Source of the DNA: Nocardioides marmorisolisilvae
Lineage (GTDB): Bacteria > Actinomycetota > Actinomycetes > Propionibacteriales > Nocardioidaceae
Direction: 5' to 3'
Assembly (NCBI RefSeq): GCF_031656915.1
Contig: NZ_CP134227.1
Span: 434,001-498,000 of the forward strand
DNA: 64,000 bases
Shown here in pieces: positions 25,930 to 37,883 of this stretch. The notes beneath the pieces were generated by a model, which worked only from the letters and a program-made list of their open reading frames with translations, was not told where the DNA came from and searched no databases. A program made the translations under genes and the position numbers. The number at the start of each line of letters is the position of its first letter. The stretch's first letter is position 1.

Positions 25930-26538
25930 GTGGCAGACAAGAAGATCGACGGCGTGACAGCCGCCGGACCCGACCCCCGCGAGGTTGAGGCCGGCATGGC
26001 CGCCGACGAGCAGGGCCTGCTGTTCGATGACGACGTCTCGCCGCTGCCCAACGATCTGGGCTACCGCGGACCCACCGCCTGCAACGCGGCCGGCATCACC
26101 TACCGGCAGCTGGACTACTGGGCCCGCACCGGCCTGGTCGAGCCGACCGTCAGGGGAGCGACCGGTTCGGGCACCCAGCGGCTCTACAGCTTCCGCGACA
26201 TCCTGCTGCTCAAGGTCATCAAGCGACTCCTGGACGCGGGCATCTCGCTCCAGCAGATTCGCACCGCGGTAGCACACCTGCACGCCCGCGGCACGGACGA
26301 CCTCACCCGGGTGACCCTGATGAGCGACGGCGCATCGGTCTACGAGTGCACCAGCAACGACGAGGTCATCGACCTGCTCCAGGGCGGGCAGGGCGTCTTC
26401 GGCATCGCCATCGGGGGAGTGTGGCGCGAGATCGAGGGCTCGCTGGCTGCGCTTCCCTCCGAGCGCACCGCCGAGGCGGACGCACCGGTCAGCGGTGACG
26501 AGCTGGCGGCGCGCCGGCGCTCCCGCGCCACGGGCTGA
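25930..26538 (+). CDS. MerR-family transcriptional regulator (Rv1830-like)
   Basis: 202 residues. An N-terminal arm of about 45 residues precedes the MerR winged helix (YRGPTACNAAGITYRQLDYWARTGLVEPTVRGATGSGTQRLYSFRDILLLKVIKRLLDAGISLQQIRTA in part). The C-terminal region (VTLMSDGASVYECTSNDEVIDLLQGGQGVFGIAIGGVWREIEGSL) matches the Rv1830 type and holds no metal-binding cysteine cluster. GTG at 25930 has GGAGGTCGCA in front. The gene lies directly before the glycine riboswitch and gcvP. It is probably autoregulated through the palindromes at 25772-25846. Confidence 0.87.
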   Translation: MADKKIDGVTAAGPDPREVEAGMAADEQGLLFDDDVSPLPNDLGYRGPTACNAAGITYRQLDYWARTGLVEPTVRGATGSGTQRLYSFRDILLLKVIKRLLDAGISLQQIRTAVAHLHARGTDDLTRVTLMSDGASVYECTSNDEVIDLLQGGQGVFGIAIGGVWREIEGSLAALPSERTAEADAPVSGDELAARRRSRATG

Positions 26539-26560
26539 TAGATTCTGCTTGCTGACAACC

Positions 26561-26714
26561 CTGCACGGGAGAGTCTCCGCGCTGCCGCCGTACCGCACCG
26601 GTGCGACGACCGCGACGGAGCGCCGAAGGGGCAACTCCTCCCCGACAAGCTCTCAGGCGCCCGGACCGTGCAGGTGAGGCAACTCTGGAGGGCCCCCGCG
26701 TCCGACTGAGGGGG
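26561..26714 (+). ncRNA. Glycine riboswitch upstream of gcvP
   Basis: The aptamer runs from CTGCACGG (26561-26568) to CCGTGCAG (26666-26673), which pair as a perfect 8-bp P1 stem. Inside are the conserved glycine-riboswitch blocks GGGAGAG, CGCCGAAGGGGCAAC and CTCTCAGGC. A further GAGGCAACTCTGGAGGG segment follows (26676-26692). Downstream CCCCC (26693-26697) can pair with GGGGG (26710-26714) as part of the expression platform. A TAGATT -10-like hexamer sits at 26539. One full aptamer is seen; the downstream segment may be the accessory helix of a singleton type. It would turn gcvP on when glycine is abundant. Confidence 0.9.
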
Positions 26715-26749
26715 AGGCGACCTTGTGACGCCTAGCCCCAGGATGCGTG

Positions 26750-29610
<2,861 letters not shown>

Positions 29611-29614
<4 letters not shown>

Positions 29615-30381
29615 GCGAGCCCGACCTCCCCATCCAGCATTTCCGCGGCGATGACGGCGCCGTGCTGGCCTACCGCGAGATCGGTGAGGGCCGGCCCCTG
29701 GTGCTGCTGCACGGGTTCGTCTCCACCGGCTACGTGAACTGGATCAAGTACGGCCACGCGCGCCGGCTCGCGGAAGCGGGCTATCGCGTGGTGATGCCCG
29801 ACCTGCGTGGGCACGGCGCCTCGGACCGCTCCCACGATCCGGGCGCCTACCCGCCCGACGTGCTCGCCGACGACGGCCTCGCACTCCTGGCTCACCTCGG
29901 CCTGGACCTGGCGGCCGGGGGGTTCGACCTCGGCGGCTACTCGCTCGGCTCGCGGACCACCCTGCGGATGCTGGTCCGCGGCGTCCGACCGGACCGGGCC
30001 GTGCTGGCCGGGATGGGGCTCTCCCGGATGCTGGACATCTCCGGGGCCAGCGCCTGGTACCAGCGGGTGCTCGACCACCTCGGCAGCTATCGGCACGGCG
30101 ATCCGGAGTTCATGACCCAGGCCTTCGTGAAGACGGTGGACGGCGACCCGGCGGCGCTCTCGCTCGTGATCGGCGCCAGCGTGCCGATGTCGCGCTCCGA
30201 TGTTGCCGGCGTGCCGACGCCGGTGCTGGTGTTGATGGGCGACCGCGACGACGACCACGGGTCCGGCCAGGAGCTCGCCGAGCTGCTGCAGGCCGGCAGC
30301 TACCGGCAGGTGCCCGGCAGCCACATGGCCGCGGTGGCCCGACCGGAGCTGGGCCGCGCGATCGCGGAGTTCCTCGACTGA
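29611..30381 (+). CDS. Alpha/beta hydrolase
   Basis: 256 residues. The fold's landmarks are [11 protein letters not shown] (oxyanion loop), the nucleophile elbow GGYSLGSRT (GxSxG), [13 protein letters not shown] carrying the acidic residue, and GSHMAAV with the catalytic histidine. The substrate is unknown. GTG start at 29611 overlaps the gcvP stop, so it is translated from the same message, but a functional link to glycine cleavage is not evident. Confidence 0.85.
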
Positions 30382-30389
30382 GCCCTGGC

Positions 30390-30401
30390 TACGCTCGGCT
30401 C
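30390..30401 (+). promoter_or_regulatory. Predicted leaderless promoter of the serine hydrolase gene
   Basis: TACGCT at 30390-30395 ends 6 bases before ATG 30402, and no ribosome-binding sequence lies between. The spacing matches the other predicted leaderless promoters in the window. Confidence 0.5.
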
Positions 30402-31703
30402 ATGACTGGGCGCGAGTCACATTTCCAGGCGGTGGCGGACGCCTACCAGGCGGTACGGCGGCTGCCGACCTTGGTCGTCGGGGTGCTGGCGGAGGGGACC
30501 CTGGTCTGGCGCGGACAGGCGGGGGCCGCCGCCGACCCGGCCACGCAGTACCGGATCGGGTCGATCACCAAGACCATGACCGGGGTGCTGGTCATGCAGT
30601 GCCGCGACGATGGACTGCTGACCCTCGAGGACCCGTTGGGTGACGTGGTGCCGGAGTCGGCGTATCGCGCAGCTTCGCTGCGGCAGCTGCTCTCGCACAC
30701 CTCGGGGATGCAGAGCGAGCCGGTCGGGTCGTGGTGGGAGCGGTCACCCGGCGTCGACTTCGAGCAGCTCAGCGCCGCGAACGACGTGGACAGGTCGGTG
30801 TTCGCGCCCGGCACGACGTACCACTACAGCAACCTGGGGTTCGCGCTTCTCGGCGAGGTCGTGGCACGGCTGCGTGGCCGACCCTGGCAGCAGGTGCTCG
30901 CTGAACGGCTGCTCGGGCCGCTGGGGATGGCGCGGACGACGTACCTGCCGGCGCCGCCCTACGCCGAGGGCTGGAGCGTCCATCACCTTCGCGGCACCCT
31001 GACGGCCGAGCCGGCCCGGGACACGGGGGCGATGGCGCCCGCGGGCCAGCTGTGGAGCACGATCGACGACCTCGCGATCCTTGCCGGCTTCCTGCGGTCG
31101 GGGAACCCTGCCGTGCTGTCGTCGCCGTCCCTGGCGGAGATGCGCCGGCCGGTGCGGGACGGCTACGGCCTGGCCACGATGGTGGCAGCACACCCCGGCG
31201 GCCAGCTGGTCGGCCACCTCGGCTCGATGCCCGGCTTCCAGGGCTCGATGCTCGTCGACCCGCGGTCGGGCGATGGCGTCGTGGCCCTGACCAATGCGAC
31301 GACGGGCCTCGATGGGGTCGACCTCACCCATCGGCTCCTCGGGTCCGTGACGCCCCGGCCGGGGCCGGCGTGGGTGCCGACCGCGGTGGTGCCGGAATGG
31401 GCCGAGGAGCTGCTCGGCTACTGGCACTGGGGCAACTCGGCCTTCGAGGTGCGCTGGCACAACGGGCTGCTCGAGTTCATCGACCTCGCCCGGGGGCGGC
31501 TGGCCGAGCAGTTCACCCGTCGCGACGGTCGGTTGGTCGGGGTCGCGGGCTATCACGCCGGCGAGCCCCTGCACGTCGTACGCCGTCCGGGGCCGGGCGA
31601 TGGCGCCGACTCCGTCAGCCACCTCGAGTGCGCCACCTTCATCTACACCCGCACGCCGTACGACCCCGCCGCCCCGATCCCCGGCGGCCACCCCCACCCC
31701 TGA
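30402..31703 (+). CDS. Serine hydrolase of the beta-lactamase class C family
   Basis: 433 residues. The active-site SxxK is SITK (Ser54, Lys57) and the YxN motif is YSN (142-144). A later HLGSMPGF segment occupies the place of the third motif. No signal peptide is visible, so it acts in the cytoplasm or is exported by another route. Members include esterases, D-aminopeptidases and PBP-like enzymes; the substrate cannot be assigned. The C-terminal 120 residues form an extra domain (YWHWGNSAFEVRWHNG). Converges on tldE across the 21-bp repeat array. Confidence 0.85.
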   Translation: MTGRESHFQAVADAYQAVRRLPTLVVGVLAEGTLVWRGQAGAAADPATQYRIGSITKTMTGVLVMQCRDDGLLTLEDPLGDVVPESAYRAASLRQLLSHTSGMQSEPVGSWWERSPGVDFEQLSAANDVDRSVFAPGTTYHYSNLGFALLGEVVARLRGRPWQQVLAERLLGPLGMARTTYLPAPPYAEGWSVHHLRGTLTAEPARDTGAMAPAGQLWSTIDDLAILAGFLRSGNPAVLSSPSLAEMRRPVRDGYGLATMVAAHPGGQLVGHLGSMPGFQGSMLVDPRSGDGVVALTNATTGLDGVDLTHRLLGSVTPRPGPAWVPTAVVPEWAEELLGYWHWGNSAFEVRWHNGLLEFIDLARGRLAEQFTRRDGRLVGVAGYHAGEPLHVVRRPGPGDGADSVSHLECATFIYTRTPYDPAAPIPGGHPHP

Positions 31704-31726
31704 CCCCCATCCCTGACTGACCCCGC

Positions 31727-31921
31727 CGAGTGGTCACAAATGGCCGCCGAGTGGTCCCATCCTGCGCGCGAGTGGTCGCAAATGGGCGCCGAGTGGTGCC
31801 TCATAGCGGTGCGGGAGGCGCCATCTGCGACCACTCGCGCCCCATATGCGACCACTCGCGCGTCAGAAGAGACCACTCGCGGCCCATATGTGACCAGTCG
31901 CGCGTCAAAAGGGACCACTCG
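31727..31921. repeat. Array of nine 21-bp units arranged as a large inverted repeat
   Basis: CGAGTGGTC (or one-base variants) occurs at 31727, 31748, 31769 and 31790 on the plus strand. Its complement GACCACTCG occurs at 31829, 31850, 31871, 31892 (GACCAGTCG) and 31913. Spacing within each arm is exactly 21 bp. The 12-base remainder of each unit alternates between two types, one like GCAAATGGGCGC and one like CTCTTCTGACGCG, giving a 42-bp super-period in both arms. The arms face each other around about 31814 and fill almost the whole gap between the convergent genes. It starts 24 bp after one stop and ends 6 bp from the other. The RNA or DNA could form a very long imperfect hairpin. Confidence 0.9.
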
Positions 31922-31926
31922 GCGGG

Positions 31927-33306
31927 TCAGAGGGCCTGGGAGACCGAGCTCATGTTGAAGTCGGGGACGCGCAGCGCGGGGGTGGCGGTCCGGGAGAAGT
32001 AGTCGTCGCCCCACTCGCGGGAGAAGCTGGGCACGGTGGTCGATGCGGCGGTGAAGCGACGCAGCAGGTCGACGGGGCTCTCGTTGAAGCGGAAGTTGTT
32101 GACCACCCCGGTGACCTCGCCACCCTCGACACGGTAGACCCCGTCGCGGGTCAGCCCGGTCAGCAGCATCGTCTGCGGGTCGACCTCGCGGATGTACCAC
32201 AGGCAGGTCAGCAGCAGGCCGTCGTCGACGCCTGCGACCAACTCGGACTCGTCATCGGTCGCGCCGGCGATCTCGAGTACCAGGTTGTCGATCGCCGGAG
32301 TGATCGGCTGGCCGGTCATCGCCGCGGTATGCCGAGTTTGCAGCAGTGCAGCCAGCCGCCCGTCCGCGATCCAGTCGGTCTTGGAGAGTGGCAGGCCGTT
32401 GTCGTAGACACTGCTGGTGTTCGAGGAGGTTGCGTCCACGACAAACGGGGCAGCCTGCAGCCCGGCGTACGACGGGTCGGAGTAGAGCCGGACGTGCTCG
32501 TCGACCATCAGCTCACCGATCCGGGTGCCCCCGCCTGGCCGGGAGTAGACCGACTGCCCCTCGTGAGCCACCCGAGCTCCGGCACCCCAGTAGGCGTCGA
32601 TCATCAGGTCGGCCACCGCGGTCGGCGGCAGCACTGTGTCATAGCGACCTGCCGGCAGGTCGACCGAGCGACCCGCCCAGCCGAGGCGGGTAGTGAGCCG
32701 GTCGAACATGTCGAGCGCAGAGACGTCGCCGAAGTCGCGGGTCGCGCCGCCGACCCAGGCGCTGGCGCTGAGATCCGCTGGCTTGCCGGTGCAGCCGTAG
32801 TGGCCCGTCGGCTGCTCGTGGCGCAACCGGAGACCCGTGGACGAGGCGAGGTAGGTCGTGGTGACGTCGTGGCTGACGAATCCATAGAGGATCCGGCGCT
32901 GGGCCTCGGCGGACTCGAATGCCTGACCGAGCTCGGTGGCGAACCTCTCGAAGACGGCGATGCCGGTCTCACCCGGTGCATCGGTCCAGTCCTCCGCGGC
33001 GGCCCCTTCGACCAGGGGAGCGACGTCCTCGGCCGGGCTCGCGTCCCGTACGGCGGCATCGGCTGCACCCACCAGGTCCGCGACCTGGTCCGGATTCCAT
33101 GCACTGCCGCTGACGGAGGCGCTGCGTGGCCCGTCCAACGCGATGACCGAGACCTGCATGCCGTGCATCACGCCGTTGGTGGTGAGCGTGTTGTTGGCCC
33201 AGCGCAGGTTGGCAGCGTGGGTGTCGTGCACGATCACGATGCACTGCTCGGAGGTGGGGACGGCGAGCGCCTGCTCGGCCAGGTCCTGGGGCGTCGTCTG
33301 TGCCAT
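31927..33306 (-). CDS. tldE: TldE/PmbA-type metalloprotease partner subunit
   Basis: 459 residues. It has the TldD/PmbA fold with segments TLTTNGVMHGMQVSVIALDG near the start and GEVTGVVNNFRFNESPVDLLRR near the end. It lacks the HExxxH zinc motif, as expected for the E partner, which forms the heterodimer with TldD. The pair degrades unfolded or leader peptides and takes part in maturation of some RiPPs. The start ATG at 33306 (MAQTTPQDLAEQAL) is chosen because the longer frame overlaps tldD. It begins 4 bp after the tldD stop. Confidence 0.88.
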   Translation of the reverse strand: MAQTTPQDLAEQALAVPTSEQCIVIVHDTHAANLRWANNTLTTNGVMHGMQVSVIALDGPRSASVSGSAWNPDQVADLVGAADAAVRDASPAEDVAPLVEGAAAEDWTDAPGETGIAVFERFATELGQAFESAEAQRRILYGFVSHDVTTTYLASSTGLRLRHEQPTGHYGCTGKPADLSASAWVGGATRDFGDVSALDMFDRLTTRLGWAGRSVDLPAGRYDTVLPPTAVADLMIDAYWGAGARVAHEGQSVYSRPGGGTRIGELMVDEHVRLYSDPSYAGLQAAPFVVDATSSNTSSVYDNGLPLSKTDWIADGRLAALLQTRHTAAMTGQPITPAIDNLVLEIAGATDDESELVAGVDDGLLLTCLWYIREVDPQTMLLTGLTRDGVYRVEGGEVTGVVNNFRFNESPVDLLRRFTAASTTVPSFSREWGDDYFSRTATPALRVPDFNMSSVSQAL

Positions 33307-33310
33307 CGAC

Positions 33311-34828
33311 TCAGATCTCCTCGCGTGTGTTGAGAATGCGCACGCCACGGAAGACTGCGGACGGGCATCCGTGACTGACCGACGCCACCTGGCCCGGTTG
33401 TGCCTTTCCGCAGTTGAAGGCACCACCCAGCTCGTAGGTCTGCGGGCCCCCGACGGCGGACATCGAGCGCCAGAAGTCGGTCGTGGTGGCCTGGTAGGCG
33501 ACATCGCGCAACTGGCCGGTGAGCCGCCCGTGCTCGATCCGATAGAAGCGTTGGCCGGTGAACTGGAAGTTGTATCGCTGCATGTCGATCGACCACGACC
33601 GATCGCCCACGACGTAGATGCCGCGCTCCACCTGGTCGATGAGGCCATCGGTGTCCGGGCCGTCGGGTGCGGGCTGCAACGACACGTTCGCCATCCGCTG
33701 GATCGGAACGTGGCTGGGGCTGTCGGCATAGGCGCAGCCGTTGGAGCGCCCGTCGTTGAGCTGGGCACCGTAGCTGTGCGCCATCGACCGGTCCAGTTGG
33801 TAGCCGACCAGGACGCCGTCTCGGATGAGATCCCACGACTGGGCCTGGACGCCTTCGTCGTCGTAGCCGACCGTGGCCAAGCCGTGCTCGACGGTCCGAT
33901 CGCCGGTGACGTGCATCAGCTCGGAGCCGTACTGCAGCGTCCCCAGCTGGTCCGGGGTGGCGAAGGACGTGCCGGCGTAGTTGGCCTCATAGCCGAGCGC
34001 CCGGTCGAGCTCGGTGGCGTGGCCGATCGACTCGTGGATCGTCAGCCAGAGGTTCGAGGGGTGAATGACCAGGTCGTAGCTGCCGGCTTCGACGCTGGGC
34101 GCGGCGAGCTTCTCCGCGAGCAGCTCGGGGATGGTCGCCAGCTCGGCGTCGAAGTCGAAGTGAGCGCCGGTGAGGTACTCCCAGCCACGTCCGGCCGGGG
34201 GCGCGAGGGTGCGCATCGAGTCGAAGGCGCCGGAGGTCGGGTGTGTGCCGAAGGCCTCGACGTACGGCTCGAGGCGGACTCGCTGCTGGGTCGCGCGGGT
34301 CCCCGCCAGGTCCGCGTAGAACTTGTTCTCCTGCACCTGCTGGAGCGATCCGGCAGCGTGGTCGACCCCCGGGGCGCCGATCAGCCGGGATGTCCAGCCT
34401 GCGAGGAGCTCGACCTTGTCTGCGAGCGCCACGTCGAACGGGTTGACGTCGTACGACGAGCACCAGGTCACGTCGTCGTACACCGGTTCGGGTGCGAGCT
34501 GGACCGGTCGGCGGGTCATCGGCGCGGCGACCCGCGCGACGTTGATCGCGGACTCGGCCACGCGAACCGCCTCGTCGGTGGTCAGCACCACGCCGGCAGC
34601 GAACCCCCAGGCACCGTCGAGGAGGACCCGCACCGCGAAACCGAGGTCGTCGGTGTCCTCGGCGCCCTGGAGCTGGCCGTCACGGACGGAGACGTGCTGG
34701 TAGCGCACCCGCTCGAACCGGAAGTCCGCATGATCGACGCCGAAGTCCTGACAGCGGGCGAGGGCCACATCGGCCAGCCGACGGTAGGGGAGCGCGGCGA
34801 ACGCCGGATCGATCTCGTGAGATCCCAT
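33311..34828 (-). CDS. tldD: TldD-type zinc metalloprotease
   Basis: 505 residues. The catalytic motif HESIGH at residues 265-270 supplies the zinc ligands. The C-terminal half (GGAFNCGKAQPGQVASVSHGCPSAVFRGVRI) is typical of the family. The start ATG at 34828 (MGSHEIDPAFAALPYRRLADVAL) fits the family and avoids a long unlike extension. It works with TldE, encoded next. No RiPP precursor or cyclase gene is visible beside the pair, so a housekeeping peptide-degrading role is likely. Confidence 0.93.
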   Translation of the reverse strand: MGSHEIDPAFAALPYRRLADVALARCQDFGVDHADFRFERVRYQHVSVRDGQLQGAEDTDDLGFAVRVLLDGAWGFAAGVVLTTDEAVRVAESAINVARVAAPMTRRPVQLAPEPVYDDVTWCSSYDVNPFDVALADKVELLAGWTSRLIGAPGVDHAAGSLQQVQENKFYADLAGTRATQQRVRLEPYVEAFGTHPTSGAFDSMRTLAPPAGRGWEYLTGAHFDFDAELATIPELLAEKLAAPSVEAGSYDLVIHPSNLWLTIHESIGHATELDRALGYEANYAGTSFATPDQLGTLQYGSELMHVTGDRTVEHGLATVGYDDEGVQAQSWDLIRDGVLVGYQLDRSMAHSYGAQLNDGRSNGCAYADSPSHVPIQRMANVSLQPAPDGPDTDGLIDQVERGIYVVGDRSWSIDMQRYNFQFTGQRFYRIEHGRLTGQLRDVAYQATTTDFWRSMSAVGGPQTYELGGAFNCGKAQPGQVASVSHGCPSAVFRGVRILNTREEI

Positions 34829-34895
34829 GGACAGGACAGTAGCGAGCGGAGTCCAGCGAAATCGCCCGACCGGTCGCCGGACGGAGGAGCGGCGA

Positions 34896-37883
34896 CTATC
34901 CCGCCCCGGAGACGAGCTGCAGCTGCGAGCCCGCCCTGCCCTTGTGTACGTCGAGCCGGGTGGTGATCCGATCGCGCAGCTCCGCGACGTGGCTGACCAC
35001 GCCGACCACGCGCCCGCCCTCACGGAGGGTGTCCAGGGTGTCCATCACGTCCTCGAGGGTGTCGGCGTCGAGGGACCCGAACCCCTCGTCGATGAACAAC
35101 GTATCGATGTCCGTGCCGCCGGCCTCGTCGCTGACCGTGTCGGCCAGCCCGAGGGCGAGCGCGAGCGAGACCACGAACGTCTCGCCCCCGGACAGGGTGG
35201 CCGGATCGCGGAGCACTCCGCTCCAGTCGTCACGCACCATCAGGCTCAGACCGCCGCGGCGGTCGCCGACCCCGCGTGCGTCGGAGTGCTCGAGGGCGTA
35301 CCGCGCTGCGCTCATCCGCTCGAGTCGGGCATTGGCGGCCGCGACGACCTGGCGCAGGCGTTCGCCGAGCACATAGGCGGACAGTCGCATCCGCAGCGGG
35401 TTGTCGGCGCCCTTGCCCTCGACGAAGGCGGACAATGAGCTCGCCAGTGTCACTGCCTCGCGCAGCGGGGCCCACGCGGCGAGCTCGGCGTCGAGCTCGA
35501 CCGCAAGACGGTCGAGTCGCTCGTGGCACCGGGCGGCGGATCGCGCGGCCACCAGCGCCTCCCGTCGGGCTGCCTCGGCTGCCTGGAGGGCGGCTGTCGC
35601 AGCCTCCAGGTCGGGAGCGTCGCCGTCGAGGGCCGAGACGACCTCCGGCTCGGCCAGGGTCGCGGTCACGGCGGCCTCGACCCGGGCACGCTCCGCCAGG
35701 TCGTGCTCGGTGGCGGCGAGCTCCTCGGGGGCCAGCACCGCGTCGCGCACCGCGTGGAGGCTCTCGAAGCCGGCATCGGCGGCGGCCGACCGGGCATCGG
35801 CCAGATCCGCCTGCGCAGCCTGAGACGCGTGATGGTGCTCGCCGAGGGCGTGGACGAGCGTGGTCAGCCGCGAGATCTCGGCCTCGTGTGCTGCCACGAG
35901 CGCGTCGATCGAGTCGAAGTCGCCGAGGAGCTCGGCGAGCTCGGTCTCGAGCCTGCCGACCCGGTCGGCCGCGGAGCGGGCGGTTGACTCGGCACGGACC
36001 AGCTCGAGCCGCGCGGCGGACTCGACGTCGCGGAGCTCCGCGGTCTCGTCGTCGAGGGCGCGCACCTCCTCGGCCAGATCGTCGGTCAGCTGGGCCTCCG
36101 CGCGTGCCGCCGCCAGCGCGGTGGACACGTCCTCCAGCCGAGCGGTCCATGCCGCGACAGGCTCATCCGCGACCAGCTCCGTCAGCGACGGGAGCCGGGC
36201 CTCGAGCGCAGCCAGGGCCTCCGCGCGAACCATCCTGACCGTCTCTGCGTCCTCGTAGGCCCTGCGAGCCAGCTCCTCCTGCTCGCGACTGCCGGTCCCG
36301 CTCGGGTGTGCGGGTGCGGGGTGGTCGAGGCTGCCGCACACCGGGCAGGAGCAGCCACTGGCCAGCCCGCCGGCGAGCTCGGCAGCCATCGCGCCGATCC
36401 TGGCCTCCCGTGCGTCCTGGTAGCGATCGCGCAGAAGCTGTGCCTCGTCGATGGACGTGCCCAGCGCCGTCCGGGCCGCCTCGACTCGCGAGCGCAGCAC
36501 GACGAGCTCGCCGGCCGCTCGCTTGCCGGCGGTGGCCCGCTGCATCTCGACCTCGAGCTCGGGGAGCCGCCGGGCCGCCTCGCTGGCCCGGTGTTGCCGC
36601 TCGAGAAGGCGGCTGTGTCGCTCGGGGACGTCGGCCAGCCGGCCGCTCGCCCGGGCGAGGTCCTGCTCCAGCTTCGCGATGCATCCCTGGGCATCGTGCA
36701 GGGCGCGCCGGGCCTGCTCGAGCACATCCTGCCGGGGACGGGCGGCCTCCGCGCGCGCGACGGCGTCCGCCGCCTCGCGGCAACGTCGTTCGACCTCGCT
36801 CGACGACACCTCGGGTCCGATGTCCGCCGCCTGCCGCGCTCGCGCCAACGACTGTGTGGCCTCTTCGAGCCGGGCCCGTGCCGCGACGGCACGCTCGACG
36901 CGCACCAGCACGGGCGCGGCGCGATGGTGACCGGCGATCCTCTCGCCCATCGCCCGACCCAGGTCCTCGGAGTCCGCCAGCGCGGCCAGCCGCTGGGCGG
37001 CGTCGTGGCCACGGAGGCGGTGCTCGTCACGACGTCGATCGCTCTCGGCCGACGTCTTCGCGGTCGCGAGCGCCGCCTCGGCGTCAGCCAGGGCGGCAGC
37101 TGCCTCGGCGGCATCGGACCCGGCCGATACGGTCAGCGTGGCCGCCCAGGCGGCGAGTGCTCCGTCGCCTGCAGGGCCGCTGAGGTCGTGCAGGTCCCAG
37201 TCGGCCGGGACCTGGCACGTCGCTGCCTCCTGGATGCGGTGCACGAGCCCGGCGATGCGCTCCTGGCGGACCTGGCTGTCTCGGCGCAGGGTGAGCCGAT
37301 GGTCGACCAACCAGCGTTCGACGCGTTCGAAACGGTCGGTGCAGAACAACCTCTGGAGTACGGCGTGCCGCTCCGCCGAGCTTGCCCGGAGGAATGCCTG
37401 GAACCGACCCTGGGGGAGCAGAGCGACCTGGGTGAACTGCGTGCAGGTCATCCCGAGCAGGCGGCTGATCAGCAGGCCGGCGTCGTCAAGTCGGGTGGTC
37501 AGGCCGATCCACTGGCCGTCGACGCGTTCCTCGACGACCACCCGCGCGGGCTGGCGGGTGGTTCCGGTGCCCCGTCTCTTGGGCCGCTCCCAGGCCGGGG
37601 ATCGGGTCAGCCGCAGGGTGCGTCCGGCCACACTGAAGGTGAGCACGATCTCGGGCGCAGCCTGCGGGTCGGCGTGGTCGCTGCGCAGGTGTCGAGCGTC
37701 GTTGCGGTCGCCCGGCACCTCGCCGAAGAGGCCGAAGCAGACGGCGTCGAGCACGCTGGACTTGCCTGCTCCCGTGACGCCGGTCAGCAGGAACAGCCCG
37801 GTCTCGCTGAGGGCGTCGAAGTCGACCTCGACCGATCCCGCGAAGGGGCCGAAGGCGGTGATCGTCAGGCGGTGCAGTCTCAT
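34896..37883 (-). CDS. sbcC: Exonuclease SbcC (SMC-like ATPase)
   Basis: 995 residues. Walker A GVTGAGKS at 35-42, a long central coiled coil rich in Glu/Arg/Ala, the zinc hook CPVC near residue 513, and at the C-terminus the ABC signature TLSGGETFVVSLALALGLAD and Walker B DTLFIDEGFGSLD. With SbcD it forms the Mre11-Rad50-type nuclease that opens hairpins and DNA ends. The start ATG overlaps the sbcD stop by four bases (ATGA). A 21-bp inverted-repeat array of the type such nucleases could process lies 3 kb away. Confidence 0.95.
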   Translation of the reverse strand: MRLHRLTITAFGPFAGSVEVDFDALSETGLFLLTGVTGAGKSSVLDAVCFGLFGEVPGDRNDARHLRSDHADPQAAPEIVLTFSVAGRTLRLTRSPAWERPKRRGTGTTRQPARVVVEERVDGQWIGLTTRLDDAGLLISRLLGMTCTQFTQVALLPQGRFQAFLRASSAERHAVLQRLFCTDRFERVERWLVDHRLTLRRDSQVRQERIAGLVHRIQEAATCQVPADWDLHDLSGPAGDGALAAWAATLTVSAGSDAAEAAAALADAEAALATAKTSAESDRRRDEHRLRGHDAAQRLAALADSEDLGRAMGERIAGHHRAAPVLVRVERAVAARARLEEATQSLARARQAADIGPEVSSSEVERRCREAADAVARAEAARPRQDVLEQARRALHDAQGCIAKLEQDLARASGRLADVPERHSRLLERQHRASEAARRLPELEVEMQRATAGKRAAGELVVLRSRVEAARTALGTSIDEAQLLRDRYQDAREARIGAMAAELAGGLASGCSCPVCGSLDHPAPAHPSGTGSREQEELARRAYEDAETVRMVRAEALAALEARLPSLTELVADEPVAAWTARLEDVSTALAAARAEAQLTDDLAEEVRALDDETAELRDVESAARLELVRAESTARSAADRVGRLETELAELLGDFDSIDALVAAHEAEISRLTTLVHALGEHHHASQAAQADLADARSAAADAGFESLHAVRDAVLAPEELAATEHDLAERARVEAAVTATLAEPEVVSALDGDAPDLEAATAALQAAEAARREALVAARSAARCHERLDRLAVELDAELAAWAPLREAVTLASSLSAFVEGKGADNPLRMRLSAYVLGERLRQVVAAANARLERMSAARYALEHSDARGVGDRRGGLSLMVRDDWSGVLRDPATLSGGETFVVSLALALGLADTVSDEAGGTDIDTLFIDEGFGSLDADTLEDVMDTLDTLREGGRVVGVVSHVAELRDRITTRLDVHKGRAGSQLQLVSGAG

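Noticed and set aside
31727-31921. CRISPR array
   Set aside because: The 21-bp units have no unique spacers, the direction flips in the middle, and no cas genes are present.
31730-32002. 90-codon open frame (and other frames) across the 21-bp repeats
   Set aside because: A 21-bp period keeps several frames open on both strands at once, and the peptide repeats differ by frame. No frame has a ribosome site, so it is better seen as a non-coding repeat.
31927-34828. TldD/TldE as part of a RiPP biosynthesis cluster
   Set aside because: No precursor peptide, cyclodehydratase or lanthipeptide enzyme was recognised nearby.
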